From Synergistota bacterium (lineage in GTDB: Bacteria; Synergistota; GBS-1): a DNA stretch of 64,000 bases. Below are positions 18,237-26,795 of the stretch, one piece after another. Each line of letters begins with the position of its first letter. The first letter of the stretch is position 1. The position numbers and the translations under genes were made by a program. Below the pieces are notes generated by a model. The model did no database searches. It was not told where the DNA came from and worked only from the letters and a program-made list of their open reading frames with translations. The stretch is taken from NCBI GenBank assembly GCA_025060595.1, contig JANXBX010000002.1, positions 16,300 through 80,299 of the forward strand, written 5' to 3'.

Positions 18237-18260
18237 GGATCTTTCAAAAAGCTTTCGCGC

Positions 18261-19757
18261 TTAGAATGTGATATAGGTCCTGAAGCGGAAGTGAGATTCA
18301 TCTAAGAGGCCAGCTTTATTCTCGCTCCAGTCAGCAGAAGAGTAGATAAATTCAAAGGCAGTAGAAGGAGTATACTGGTACCTTAAAGCAACGGAGAAAG
18401 CAGTAACATCTGGAAGAGTATCATAGTCAACGGCATAATAGCGCTCGATCGTCGTTACCTTGTCGCTCCACTTCTGCATAAGCCTGAGGAAGAGAATATC
18501 CACATCGTCCTTCAACGCCCTATTCCATATAACATCAGTAGTTCCCTGCTTATAGCCATATTGCAAGAAGTCCTGCCTGAACACGCCAACGCCGTTCCAG
18601 TCATTCCCAGCACCAGGAGCTCCACCATATATACGAGTATTGGCAAATGCACCCTTATCAGCATGGAAGTACTCAGCAACCAAGGATGTGAATCCTATGA
18701 CGCTCTGATCTATACTAACGCCTACCTTGTAAATGGTAGCATTGTCAACGCTCTCTCCTCCTATAACAAATGCGCCACCTAAGTCCTCATTGAAGTATTG
18801 ACCATAAACCCTAAAGCCTTTCATGAAGTTAACGGTGAAATCTATACCGTAAAGATAAGGATTATCAACCAATGGGAATCTATCGGCATCCGTTATCCAA
18901 CCCAAGTAAAGAAGACCCACTCTTATCTTATCATTAAAGTAGAGATCCAGACGTCCGGCATATTCAGCAGTCTCATTACCATCATCATAAGCATAGTAAA
19001 CCATTCCCTTAGCTATACCAAAGTCCTTCTTTAACATGATAACTGGGTTCCAAAGGCGATCGCTTACCACAGCATCGTTATCAAAGTATAAACCAAGGGC
19101 TCCCTCCCAGTCATCCAGGTACTTACCTAAGGTCATCATAACATCCCATGGAAGCTTAATATCAGCCCAAGCTCTGTCTGCAGCTACAACGTTAGCCGTT
19201 CCTCCAACGGTCCTATGAGCATCAAAACGGAAAGCTATACCCACATTATCATCTACCTGCTTTCTAACCCAAAGACGCGCCCTGTGAACAAAAGCATCTT
19301 GATAGTTATTTTGCTGCAGAGCATCATACCAATCTCCACTATTCCATACAAAATCAACCCTCAACTCTCCACTAAATCTGAAATTGCTCAAGTTCTTCTC
19401 AACGGTAGCTAATCTCTTGTCGATCTTGTCAACCTTAACGTTAAGGGCATTGAGCTCATCCTTAAACTCAACGACAAGCTTCTTCAATAGAGCAAGATCC
19501 TCCTTAGAGGCCTTCGTCTCATCAACCTTCGCCAAAGCTCTCGCTATGACCATTGCCATCTCGTAACGGGTAATGGGCTTCGTTCCCTGGAAGGTCCCAT
19601 CGGGATAACCAACGACTATTCCAGCAGCAGAAAGCTTCTTCACAGCATCATATGCCCAGTGATTCAAAGGAACATCGACAAAGGGGTTAGAAGCTAGTGC
19701 CGGAACTGCCAACGCTAAGACAGCCACCAAAACGGCTACAACAGTATACTTTTTCAT
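18261..19757 (-). CDS. SLH-domain outer-membrane porin (paralogue 2)
   Basis: 498 residues. Signal peptide about 1-22 (ends ALA), SLH domain (about 24-80), coiled coil (85-120) and a beta-barrel (about 125-498) with amphipathic strands such as FRVYGQYFNEDLGG and the terminal FRFRTYITF. Predicted abundant outer-membrane porin and wall tether. ATG at 19757 follows GGAGGG at 8-9 nt. It is the promoter-proximal gene of the pair, with a near-consensus promoter and a 320-nt leader homologous to that of the CTERM gene at 3956-6898, which suggests strong expression and shared control. Confidence 0.92.
   Translation of the reverse strand: MKKYTVVAVLVAVLALAVPALASNPFVDVPLNHWAYDAVKKLSAAGIVVGYPDGTFQGTKPITRYEMAMVIARALAKVDETKASKEDLALLKKLVVEFKDELNALNVKVDKIDKRLATVEKNLSNFRFSGELRVDFVWNSGDWYDALQQNNYQDAFVHRARLWVRKQVDDNVGIAFRFDAHRTVGGTANVVAADRAWADIKLPWDVMMTLGKYLDDWEGALGLYFDNDAVVSDRLWNPVIMLKKDFGIAKGMVYYAYDDGNETAEYAGRLDLYFNDKIRVGLLYLGWITDADRFPLVDNPYLYGIDFTVNFMKGFRVYGQYFNEDLGGAFVIGGESVDNATIYKVGVSIDQSVIGFTSLVAEYFHADKGAFANTRIYGGAPGAGNDWNGVGVFRQDFLQYGYKQGTTDVIWNRALKDDVDILFLRLMQKWSDKVTTIERYYAVDYDTLPDVTAFSVALRYQYTPSTAFEFIYSSADWSENKAGLLDESHFRFRTYITF
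19388..19694 (-). repeat. SLH-coding direct repeat, copy 2
   Basis: Second copy of the 307-bp SLH/coiled-coil segment found at 17811-18117 (15 mismatches, no gaps), same orientation, 1.27 kb apart. Confidence 0.9.
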
Positions 19758-20078
19758 CCACGCACCCTCCTTTTTCTCGATTTTTGCTTCTCCCTCTTTA
19801 GAGCTTCCTCTAAGGAGCAGTTCCGGGAGGAAAAGAAAGCAAGTATCCCCTGTTTCCTTGCTTCCTCCTCTTTTAAATCCACCCTCTCTGCTTCCTTTAA
19901 AGAAGCCCTCTAAAGAGGGACAGCTTAAAAGCCTTAAATCTCCTTTCCCTTTCCCCTCCTGTAAAGCTTTGAAAGAAGCTTCACCTCCTTTCCGCTTAGC
20001 GGAAGGAAAAGCAAGGAGATAGGCCTTTCTCCTTTATTTGAGCTTTCAAGGTGCATACTTTAAGTATAGCTTTTAACC
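19758..20078 (-). promoter_or_regulatory. Long structured mRNA leader (copy B) of SLH porin
   Basis: About 320 nt of untranslated RNA without a gene. Short hairpins are frequent: gcatactt/gtatagc at 20053-20070, GGAGA/TCTCC near 20010-20030, CCGC-TAA-GCGG at 19992-20002 and CCCTCT/AGAGGG at 19906-19919. A perfect Shine-Dalgarno AAAGGAGGTGAAG at 19979-19991 lies about 225 nt before the porin start with no start codon at normal spacing. Sequence blocks are shared in order with leader A (6899-7230), including the 21-mer at 19840-19860. No known riboswitch recognised. Confidence 0.6.
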
Positions 20079-20084
20079 ATCTCT

Positions 20085-20113
20085 ATTATAATTAAAGATT
20101 TCCAAATTGACAA
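20085..20113 (-). promoter_or_regulatory. Sigma-70-type promoter of SLH porins
   Basis: Minus-strand TTGTCA (20108-20113), 17-nt spacer, TATAAT (20085-20090); transcription predicted to start near 20078. It is the same promoter form as at 7237-7265. Confidence 0.8.
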
Positions 20114-20136
20114 GGGGCATCGCTTAAAAAGTTTTT

Positions 20137-20145
20137 TGATATAAT
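20137..20145 (+). promoter_or_regulatory. Extended -10 promoter of the glycolipid operon (leaderless)
   Basis: TGATATAAT ends 7 nt before the ATG at 20153, so the predicted transcription start is at or next to the start codon. No Shine-Dalgarno precedes the gene. This is the same arrangement as at 7286-7305. Confidence 0.6.
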
Positions 20146-20152
20146 CTAAAAC

Positions 20153-20806
20153 ATGGAGAAACTATATCTCGCTTTACTCTACCTCCTCTTTATTATACTT
20201 ATATACCAAGAAAGAAAAAAACTCAAGAGGATAACGCTAAATTTTTTAAAAGATAGGAGAGGGTGGATAACGCTCCTTTTAGGGGCGTTAATCGCCTTGA
20301 TCCTAGTTGATGGAAAGCCCTTGATGTATAAGAGTGAAATCATAATTAAAGTGGGAGAAAAGATCGGGAACGGAAACTACCTAATACCAACTTTAACTAC
20401 TTTAACCTATTCAAGCTACCTTTTAAACTTAAATAAAGCAGGTGACGCTCTAAAGGAGGCATTAATATCAGGTGCGCTTTCAGGTATAATAGCTGATGTG
20501 ATAAAGGTGGGGACCTCAAGAGGAAGACCCAGAGTTAGCGAACCCTTTAGCTGGTTCAACTATGATAGATTCCCAGATTCTGAATACTGGTCCTTCCCCT
20601 CAGGTCATACGGCTCTTGCGGCTGGCGCCTCCTTCTCACTATATTTAAAATTTAGAGGGGCTCTAAAGTTATTCTTTCTAGTGCCTCCTGTGCTAACCGC
20701 CTTAAGCAGGATAATGACCTTATCTCACTGGCCCAGCGATGTGATATTCTCTCTTATTTTAGGCTTTTTAATAGCGAAGGGAGGAGAAAGATGGTGTGGA
20801 AAATAA
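20153..20806 (+). CDS. PAP2-family membrane phosphatase
   Basis: 217 residues, five or six membrane helices. The three PAP2 signature motifs are complete: K118-x6-R125-P126, PSGH at 149-152 and S185-R186-x5-H192-x3-D196. Such enzymes remove phosphate from lipid phosphates such as undecaprenyl pyrophosphate or lipid A. Being first in an operon with an ArnT-like transferase, a polyprenyl-phosphate glycosyltransferase and a flippase-like protein, it most likely recycles the lipid carrier or dephosphorylates lipid A (inference). Confidence 0.85.
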   Translation: MEKLYLALLYLLFIILIYQERKKLKRITLNFLKDRRGWITLLLGALIALILVDGKPLMYKSEIIIKVGEKIGNGNYLIPTLTTLTYSSYLLNLNKAGDALKEALISGALSGIIADVIKVGTSRGRPRVSEPFSWFNYDRFPDSEYWSFPSGHTALAAGASFSLYLKFRGALKLFFLVPPVLTALSRIMTLSHWPSDVIFSLILGFLIAKGGERWCGK

Positions 20807-22173
20807 TTTTTTTAACGGTAGCAATTATAGCAACGATAACGCTCTACCCGGTTTTAGACATGGATGAGGCCTGGTACTCAAGCGTATCTTTGAGGATGGC
20901 TAAAACTGGAAACTGGCTTATACCAAACTTCAACGGAGAAATCTTTCCCACAAAGCCACCCTTATGGTTCTGGATAACTGGAGGAATCTTTAAGCTTTTC
21001 GGAGAAAGCGAGTGGGGAGCCAGAATAGGCTCGCTTATATTCACCTTACTTACTGCATATCTTCTCTATATATGGGGCGAGAGAAGAAAAGTAGAAGCGC
21101 ACCTTATATATCTTTCCTCCCTTTTACCTGTCTTAATAGCTTGCGTAGGAAGAATGGATGCTCCAATGGTGTTCTTCTTAACCTTAGCTTTCTTTCTAGG
21201 ACATAGAAGGAGATGGACCTTAGCAGGAATATCTTTAGGACTTGGAATACTTTCAAAAGGACCTGTAGTTCTCATAATATGGGGAGTAAGCTTCTTAATC
21301 TACTCGATTTTATACGACAGAAAGGCCCTTAAGGGAATAGTACTCTCTGGTTTCCTATCCATACTGGTTGGAGGAAGTTGGTTCGCTCTACTTTACTTAA
21401 AAGGTATGGAGGATGTGGTTAAGCACTTTTTGCTTCACGAAAATATAGAGAGAGTGAAAACCGGGCTTGAGGGGCACACGGGACCGCTTTACTACTACAT
21501 TCCGGTTCTGCTTTTAGGAGTTATACCTAATATGGGAAGGCTATTTAAGAGTCTATCTTATTGGAACGAAGAAAACGCCTTATTCTATATATGGTTTTTA
21601 ACTACAATGGTAATGTTTACGATAGCCCAGACCAAATTACCTCATTATATACTGCCGGCTTTTCCAGCCTTAGCATTAATGATGGAAAGAGAGAGGGAAG
21701 GGCTAATCGATTGGCTCTCAGGTGGAATCTTAATCCTTATTCCGCTTTTTATAATGTACTACTTTAAGGAAAACCTACCAGGGGAGCTTAAGAGAGGGCT
21801 CTTTATGAGCATCTTCGCGATTTTAGCTGTATGGGGATTAAGCTTTTACTTTAAGGATTTAAGGAGGCTTATCTCAAGTTTATTCGCCTTATCCCTCGCG
21901 ATACTCGTTTTAAACCCCTTTAAGAACTTTTATCCCCACTATCAAGCTGGGCTTTTCGCGAAGGAAAAAGGAATTGAACTTACCGCAAAAAGAGAAGCAT
22001 TAGCTCCCTCCACAGTATTCTACTATGGTAGGGATATCCCTGTTAACAAGGAAGGAAAGTGGATATTAAGCTACGAAAATGAAATAAAGGGATATAAGGT
22101 TATTTTCGAAAGTGAAGGATTCTCATTATATAACGGTAAGTGGGTTAAGCTCAGGATATTCGAAAAGCAATGA
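20791..22173 (+). CDS. ArnT-like (GT39/PMT) membrane glycosyltransferase
   Basis: 460 residues with about ten membrane helices. The first periplasmic loop has the catalytic DMDEAWY and the conserved PTKPPLWFW segment; later GLGILSKGP and HTGPLYYY resemble ArnT-family proteins. These transfer a sugar from a polyprenyl phosphate donor to an envelope acceptor, lipid A in the ArnT case. The donor sugar here is unknown; no arn genes are present. It overlaps the PAP2 gene by 16 nt and the GT2 gene by 4 nt. Confidence 0.8.
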   Translation: MVWKIIFLTVAIIATITLYPVLDMDEAWYSSVSLRMAKTGNWLIPNFNGEIFPTKPPLWFWITGGIFKLFGESEWGARIGSLIFTLLTAYLLYIWGERRKVEAHLIYLSSLLPVLIACVGRMDAPMVFFLTLAFFLGHRRRWTLAGISLGLGILSKGPVVLIIWGVSFLIYSILYDRKALKGIVLSGFLSILVGGSWFALLYLKGMEDVVKHFLLHENIERVKTGLEGHTGPLYYYIPVLLLGVIPNMGRLFKSLSYWNEENALFYIWFLTTMVMFTIAQTKLPHYILPAFPALALMMEREREGLIDWLSGGILILIPLFIMYYFKENLPGELKRGLFMSIFAILAVWGLSFYFKDLRRLISSLFALSLAILVLNPFKNFYPHYQAGLFAKEKGIELTAKREALAPSTVFYYGRDIPVNKEGKWILSYENEIKGYKVIFESEGFSLYNGKWVKLRIFEKQ

Positions 22174-23129
22174 GAGGGCTCACATCAATAGTTATACCAA
22201 TATATAATGAGAGGGAAAACATAGGGGAGCTTTATGAAAGGCTTAAGGGGGCTCTATCCGGTCTTAACTACGAGATAGTTTTCGTTGATGATGGTAGCAA
22301 GGATGGAAGCACAGAGATTATAAGGGATATAGCATTAAAGGACGAAAGGGTTAAGGGAGTAATCCTTAAGAGAAACTACGGACAGACATCTGCCCTATCG
22401 GCAGGGTTTGAGATAGCCAAAGGAGATGTAATTATAACTATGGATGGAGATCTTCAAAACGATCCAGAGGATATACCTTTACTGCTTCAAAAGATAGACG
22501 AAGGATACGATGTAGTAAGCGGTTGGAGAAAGGCTAGAAAGGATCATTTCCTTAAGAGAAAGCTTCCATCAAGTATAGCTAACTGGATAATATCGAGGAT
22601 AACCGGGGTTAAACTCCACGATTATGGATGTACTCTAAAGGCATATAGGAGGGAAATTTTAGAAGATCTAAGCCTTTACGGGGAGCTACACAGGTTCATT
22701 CCCGCCTTGGCCTCCATGAACGGAGCCAAGGTTACAGAAGTCATTGTAAAACATCATCCGAGAAAGAGAGGGAAGTCAAAATACGGCCTTGAAAGGATCC
22801 CCAAGGTCCTACTTGATACCCTTCTGGTTAAATTTCTTTTAAGCTATAGAACGAGACCTATTCACCTTTTAGGCGGTTGGGGGTTAATAGGCTTCTTTGC
22901 TGGTTTCCTAATAGCGCTTTACCTTTCCATTCAAAAGCTATTTTGGGGAATAGAGTTATCAAGAAGACCTATGCTACTTTTAGCGGTGCTTCTCATGATA
23001 GCGGGAATTCAGCTCATTTCAACGGGCCTGATAGCGGAGATGCTTATGAGGACCTATTACGAATCTCAAGGGAAAAAACCTTACCAGATCAAGGAGATAT
23101 TAAGTTGCGAAAGAAAGGACTTTACATAG
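22170..23129 (+). CDS. GT2 polyprenyl-phosphate glycosyltransferase (GtrB/DPMS-like)
   Basis: 319 residues: GT2 fold (1-225) with VIPIYNERENIGEL, FVDDGSKDGS, the metal-binding MDGDLQNDPED and GCTLKAYRREI, then two C-terminal membrane helices (about 232-258, 268-292) typical of GtrB. It charges undecaprenyl phosphate with a sugar, making the donor for the adjacent ArnT-like enzyme. Confidence 0.88.
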   Translation: MRGLTSIVIPIYNERENIGELYERLKGALSGLNYEIVFVDDGSKDGSTEIIRDIALKDERVKGVILKRNYGQTSALSAGFEIAKGDVIITMDGDLQNDPEDIPLLLQKIDEGYDVVSGWRKARKDHFLKRKLPSSIANWIISRITGVKLHDYGCTLKAYRREILEDLSLYGELHRFIPALASMNGAKVTEVIVKHHPRKRGKSKYGLERIPKVLLDTLLVKFLLSYRTRPIHLLGGWGLIGFFAGFLIALYLSIQKLFWGIELSRRPMLLLAVLLMIAGIQLISTGLIAEMLMRTYYESQGKKPYQIKEILSCERKDFT

Positions 23130-23995
23130 CATCAGGTATAGGAATAACCGCAATAACGCTGTACTTTTTGCTAGAAGAGAAGACCTTAATAGATGCTTTA
23201 AGGTTGTGGAGGCTTTCCGGAATAAAAGGTATCATTCCAGCCTTTGTACTTTATATTATAACTTACCTATTAAGGGCAGAAAGATGGAGGGTTCTTCTAC
23301 CGCAAAAGATTAAAGGAAGGGAGCTTTTCAATATAGTGGCTGTTCATACCGCATTCGCTAATATTCTTCCCGCCAAATTAGGTGAGCTTGCATTTCCTGC
23401 ATTACTTAAAAGAAAGGGAGTTGGACTAATAGTAAGCGGAAGCCTCCTTCTATTAGCAAGGGGGATGGATGCGCTTTGCCTTTTAAGCCTTTTAATTTTA
23501 ATAATTTATCCTTCGCTAGGAGCTATCCTGATCTCCTTTCAGTTTGGCTTCACTTTCTGGGGATTTAGAACCATCGAGAGGCTATTTAAAGCGGTTTTAG
23601 TTGTACCAAAGCTTAAAGAAGTCTACTCTAAGGGCTGGGAAAGGTTCGGCAAAGAGGATCTCCTTAGAGCCTTGGGTTTGACCTATTTTATATGGGTTGC
23701 AAAGGGGGCTGGAATAGCCTGTCTCTTAGCTTCATCAGGGAGATTAAACTTCTTTCAAGCTTTTAAAGGCTCAATCGGAGCTGAATGCTCCTTTTTGATC
23801 CCCCTTTCTGGCTTTTTAGGGCTTGGAAACTACGAGCTTGGCTGGATCATAGCCTCCGGAAGCAAGCTTGAGGAGGCTTTCTTTGCCCATTCGTTTTTGA
23901 TCTTATCCTCGATCATCATAGCCATCATATGCTCGCTAACCTCTTTGAAAACGTCATCAACAGATATAGAAGACATGCATGGACGCACACCATAA
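23105..23995 (+). CDS. LPG-synthase TM-like / flippase-family membrane protein (UPF0104)
   Basis: 296 residues with about seven membrane helices, the RAERWRVLL segment and PAKLGELAFPALL motif of the lysylphosphatidylglycerol synthase-TM (AglD-like) family, many of which act as lipid-linked sugar translocases. A much longer frame from 22877 overlaps the GT2 gene and is not protein-like there; TTG at 23105 with AAGGAG 8-11 nt before it is the natural start and gives a 25-nt overlap. The 3' end overlaps the convergent heptosyltransferase gene by 166 nt, with real sequence on both strands. Confidence 0.78.
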   Translation: MRKKGLYIASGIGITAITLYFLLEEKTLIDALRLWRLSGIKGIIPAFVLYIITYLLRAERWRVLLPQKIKGRELFNIVAVHTAFANILPAKLGELAFPALLKRKGVGLIVSGSLLLLARGMDALCLLSLLILIIYPSLGAILISFQFGFTFWGFRTIERLFKAVLVVPKLKEVYSKGWERFGKEDLLRALGLTYFIWVAKGAGIACLLASSGRLNFFQAFKGSIGAECSFLIPLSGFLGLGNYELGWIIASGSKLEEAFFAHSFLILSSIIIAIICSLTSLKTSSTDIEDMHGRTP

Positions 23996-24969
23996 GGCTT
24001 AATAGCGAAACAGGGGCGATCCCTATAATAACAGGGTGAACAGGGTAAAAACTTATATATTCCTTTAACCATGCCTGGAGGGGCGAAGGGTATCCAGCGA
24101 AACGGATTCGCTAATCCAAAGAGACCGACACACCTTTTACCTAAAGCAGAGGCAACATGAAGAGGACCGGCATCAACACCTATGTGAATGTCAACAAGAG
24201 AGAGCAAGGCTATAAACTCCTCGACAGAAGTTTTACCAGCGGTATTTATAGAAGGATAGAGAATCCTGCCTAGGGCATCAGCATAATCAACCTCGCTGGA
24301 AGAACCTATTATAAGAAAGCTACCACCATAAGCTTCACGTATCCTATCCCCTAAAAGCTTCCAGCTTTTTATCCCCCATCGCTTTATTACTCCATCCCCT
24401 GAAACGCCAATAGAAAAGATAGGTCTTTCAGGGTTCTTTAAGAATTTCTCATATACCGCAGACTTAAGATTCTCGGGAATATAGAGGCAAGGATAAGGAA
24501 TTTCCCTTATTCCAAGGGGCTCAAGAACCTTAGCTCTTATTAAGCTCATAGAATTAAAGGCATATTTATTATTAAAGCCGAACATAACCTCTCGAGGCAT
24601 ATACTCGCTCTTCCTATTTAAAAAGATTCCCCTACCCTGAGTGGGGGAACCCAATCTATCTTTACATCCCGCAAGATAAAGCAATAATCCCTCTCTGAAG
24701 GAAAAATTAGTGGCAACTCCAAGGTCAAAACCATATTTCCTTAACCTCTTAACTATATCAAGCCATCCCTTTAATCCCCTGTGCTCTCCTTTATAGTCGT
24801 AAACTTCAACTTCATCAACATAAGGACAAAGCTTCGCCACGCTTTTAACCTCTCCCACAACTACAGCCACTATCATCGAGTCAGGAAACGCTCTCTTTAA
24901 CGCTCCCATTACGCTTGTTGAAACTACAAAATCTCCTATATGAGCGAGCTCAACCACGAGTATCTTCAC
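23830..24969 (-). CDS. Heptosyltransferase-like GT9 (WaaF family)
   Basis: 379 residues. Rossmann start MKILVVELAHIGDFVVSTSVMGAL, the donor-site segment IGVSGDGVIKRWGIKSW and the GT9 hallmark HIGVDAGPLHVASALGKRCVGLFG, followed by the Cys-rich PCSPCYYRDRPC. It adds heptose or a related sugar to LPS core in the cytoplasm. The last 30 or so residues extend beyond the usual family end into sequence antisense to the flippase gene. Last gene of the LPS operon; overlaps the acyltransferase by 20 nt. Confidence 0.83.
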   Translation of the reverse strand: MKILVVELAHIGDFVVSTSVMGALKRAFPDSMIVAVVVGEVKSVAKLCPYVDEVEVYDYKGEHRGLKGWLDIVKRLRKYGFDLGVATNFSFREGLLLYLAGCKDRLGSPTQGRGIFLNRKSEYMPREVMFGFNNKYAFNSMSLIRAKVLEPLGIREIPYPCLYIPENLKSAVYEKFLKNPERPIFSIGVSGDGVIKRWGIKSWKLLGDRIREAYGGSFLIIGSSSEVDYADALGRILYPSINTAGKTSVEEFIALLSLVDIHIGVDAGPLHVASALGKRCVGLFGLANPFRWIPFAPPGMVKGIYKFLPCSPCYYRDRPCFAIKPYGVRPCMSSISVDDVFKEVSEHMMAMMIEDKIKNEWAKKASSSLLPEAMIQPSS

Positions 24970-25807
24970 GAGGCTTGCTTTTCCACCTCCTATGTATCCA
25001 AAGCCATTGAGAGGGACGCTTTAGGATCTCTTCCTCTATCATTGAGCTTATAGTAAGAGCAAGCTCAAGCTCATTTTTACCTACAGGATATATAGGAGGA
25101 TAAAACTTAGCTACATGATATAAAGAGGCCTCTCTATAGGTAAAAAAGGGAATTAGCGGAACGTTAAGCCTTAAGGATAGAGTAAAAGCGCCTCGAGGAG
25201 TTGAGGAAAGCCTACCCATAAAGGGAACGAATATGCCTTGAGGACCTTCATCTTGATCCACTAGTATAACAAGAATTTCACCCTTTTCAAGGCATCTTAC
25301 ACACTGCCTTAACATGCCATCTTTAGGGATAAGCTTGGCCCCAAAATTCTTTCTAATCTTCCCTATGTATTCAGCGAAGAACGGGTCGCTCGGAGGCCTA
25401 ACTATAACGTTTATGGGAAGACCAAGGGAAGAAAGATAGGCCAAGGTAAGCTCCCAGTTTCCAAAGTGGGCAGAAACCATTATTCCTCCGCCCTTCACGT
25501 GCTCCAACCCCTCTAAGATATAAAGCGTCTGAAGCTCCTCGGCCTTCATCCTCTCGAGGCTCATAACCTCAAGAACGCTCATTCCCAAGTGCTCAAACAA
25601 TCCTTTAAGGATTTCAAACCGCCTATCTCTAAGAATCCCACCAAAAGCTAAAGATATATTCTCCAGAGCTATTTTCTTTCTTCTCAAAAATAGGGGAAGA
25701 TAATAAAATAGCCTTCCTAACCTTTGTCCATATCTTTGGTTTTCCTCAAAGGTAGACCTTAAAGCCCTTTCTCTAACCCTATTAAAAAGCCAATGGAGAA
25801 AGCTCAT
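24950..25807 (-). CDS. Lipid A (LpxL/HtrB-like) acyltransferase
   Basis: 285 residues with the H-x4-E catalytic motif H114FGNWE119, the acceptor motif LVDQDEGPQGIFVPFMG and PLIPFFTYRE, as in the lysophospholipid/lipid A acyltransferase superfamily. It adds a secondary acyl chain to lipid A at the inner membrane. Membrane association is through the N-terminal amphipathic region. Overlaps both neighbouring heptosyltransferase genes. Confidence 0.85.
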   Translation of the reverse strand: MSFLHWLFNRVRERALRSTFEENQRYGQRLGRLFYYLPLFLRRKKIALENISLAFGGILRDRRFEILKGLFEHLGMSVLEVMSLERMKAEELQTLYILEGLEHVKGGGIMVSAHFGNWELTLAYLSSLGLPINVIVRPPSDPFFAEYIGKIRKNFGAKLIPKDGMLRQCVRCLEKGEILVILVDQDEGPQGIFVPFMGRLSSTPRGAFTLSLRLNVPLIPFFTYREASLYHVAKFYPPIYPVGKNELELALTISSMIEEEILKRPSQWLWIHRRWKSKPREDTRG

Positions 25808-26795
25808 TTACAGCCTGAAGCACCTCCTCAACGGATATAGAAAGCATGCATAACTTTGACGGACAGGACCTTCTCCTACAGGGATTACAACCAACTAGGT
25901 TGTGTATTACCTTAACCTTCGGGCCCCAGGGAGAGTTCCTCCAAGGAGGAGTTGGACCGAAAAGAGAGATAGTTGGAATACCTAGGGAAGCGGAAAGATG
26001 GGTTGGGCCGGTATCAACCCCTATGGCAAGAGTACACATGCCTAAGAAAGCACAAGCCTCAGCTAAAGAAAGCCTACCCCCAAGGTTTAAAACACCTGGG
26101 ATGTTAAAATTCATCGCATCGCTTCCACCTATTATAACAGGATAAAATCCGAGATCGAGAAGAGCCTTAGAAAGCCTCTCCCACCTCTCCAAGAGCCAGG
26201 TTCTGGAGCTCCAGGTAGTTGCTGGAATTAAGGCCACAACCCTTCGAGATAGGACTTCTCCATAATCTCTTAAAACCCTTTCCCTGACCTCTTGAGGAAC
26301 ATGAGGTCCTGCAAATGGAGCTTTAGGGATACTCAGATTAGTAAAGTAAAACCTTATAACATCGAGATATCTTTCAGCAACGTGAACGCTTTCAGGCCTT
26401 GATGGAACCCTCTTTAAAAGCAACGGGTTACCCTCAGAGGCATCAGGAAAGGTGAGCTTCACAGGAGACTTAATAAAAAGGGAAATTAAAGCGCTCTTCA
26501 AGTCCCCCTGGAGGTCAAAGAGAACATCCACATCTAAAACCCTTAAGGCGCTTATAAGCTCCCTTACACCTCTTAGGAAGAAAGACCACCTAAAGCTCTT
26601 TAAAAGCAGCTTTAAGTGGCCTTTCTTAACTTCTATTAATCTCTTTATCCTCGGATCTCCTTCAAGAAGCGCTCGAAAGGCCTCATCTACCACCCAGTAA
26701 ACCTCAACTCCATCAATGGAACTTAAAACCTCAAGAGCAGGGAAGGAGTGAACTATATCCCCAAAGGAGCTAAGCTTTAAAACTAAGGCCTTCAA
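25782..26795 (-). CDS. Heptosyltransferase I-like GT9 (WaaC family)
   Basis: 337 residues: KLSSFGDIVHSFPALEVL start, ALIPATTWSSRTWLLERW donor segment, and AIGVDTGPTHLSASLGIPTISLFGPTPPWRNSPWG split over the typical GT9 C-domain. WaaC adds the first heptose to Kdo. A second GT9 lies two genes on, matching a two-heptose core. Overlaps the kdnA-like gene by 4 nt. Confidence 0.85.
   Translation of the reverse strand: MKALVLKLSSFGDIVHSFPALEVLSSIDGVEVYWVVDEAFRALLEGDPRIKRLIEVKKGHLKLLLKSFRWSFFLRGVRELISALRVLDVDVLFDLQGDLKSALISLFIKSPVKLTFPDASEGNPLLLKRVPSRPESVHVAERYLDVIRFYFTNLSIPKAPFAGPHVPQEVRERVLRDYGEVLSRRVVALIPATTWSSRTWLLERWERLSKALLDLGFYPVIIGGSDAMNFNIPGVLNLGGRLSLAEACAFLGMCTLAIGVDTGPTHLSASLGIPTISLFGPTPPWRNSPWGPKVKVIHNLVGCNPCRRRSCPSKLCMLSISVEEVLQAVNELSPLAF

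Noticed and set aside
22877-23104. Long N-terminal extension of the flippase-like gene
   Set aside because: It lies inside the GT2 gene in another frame, is not membrane-like, and a TTG with AAGGAG at 23105 gives the natural start.
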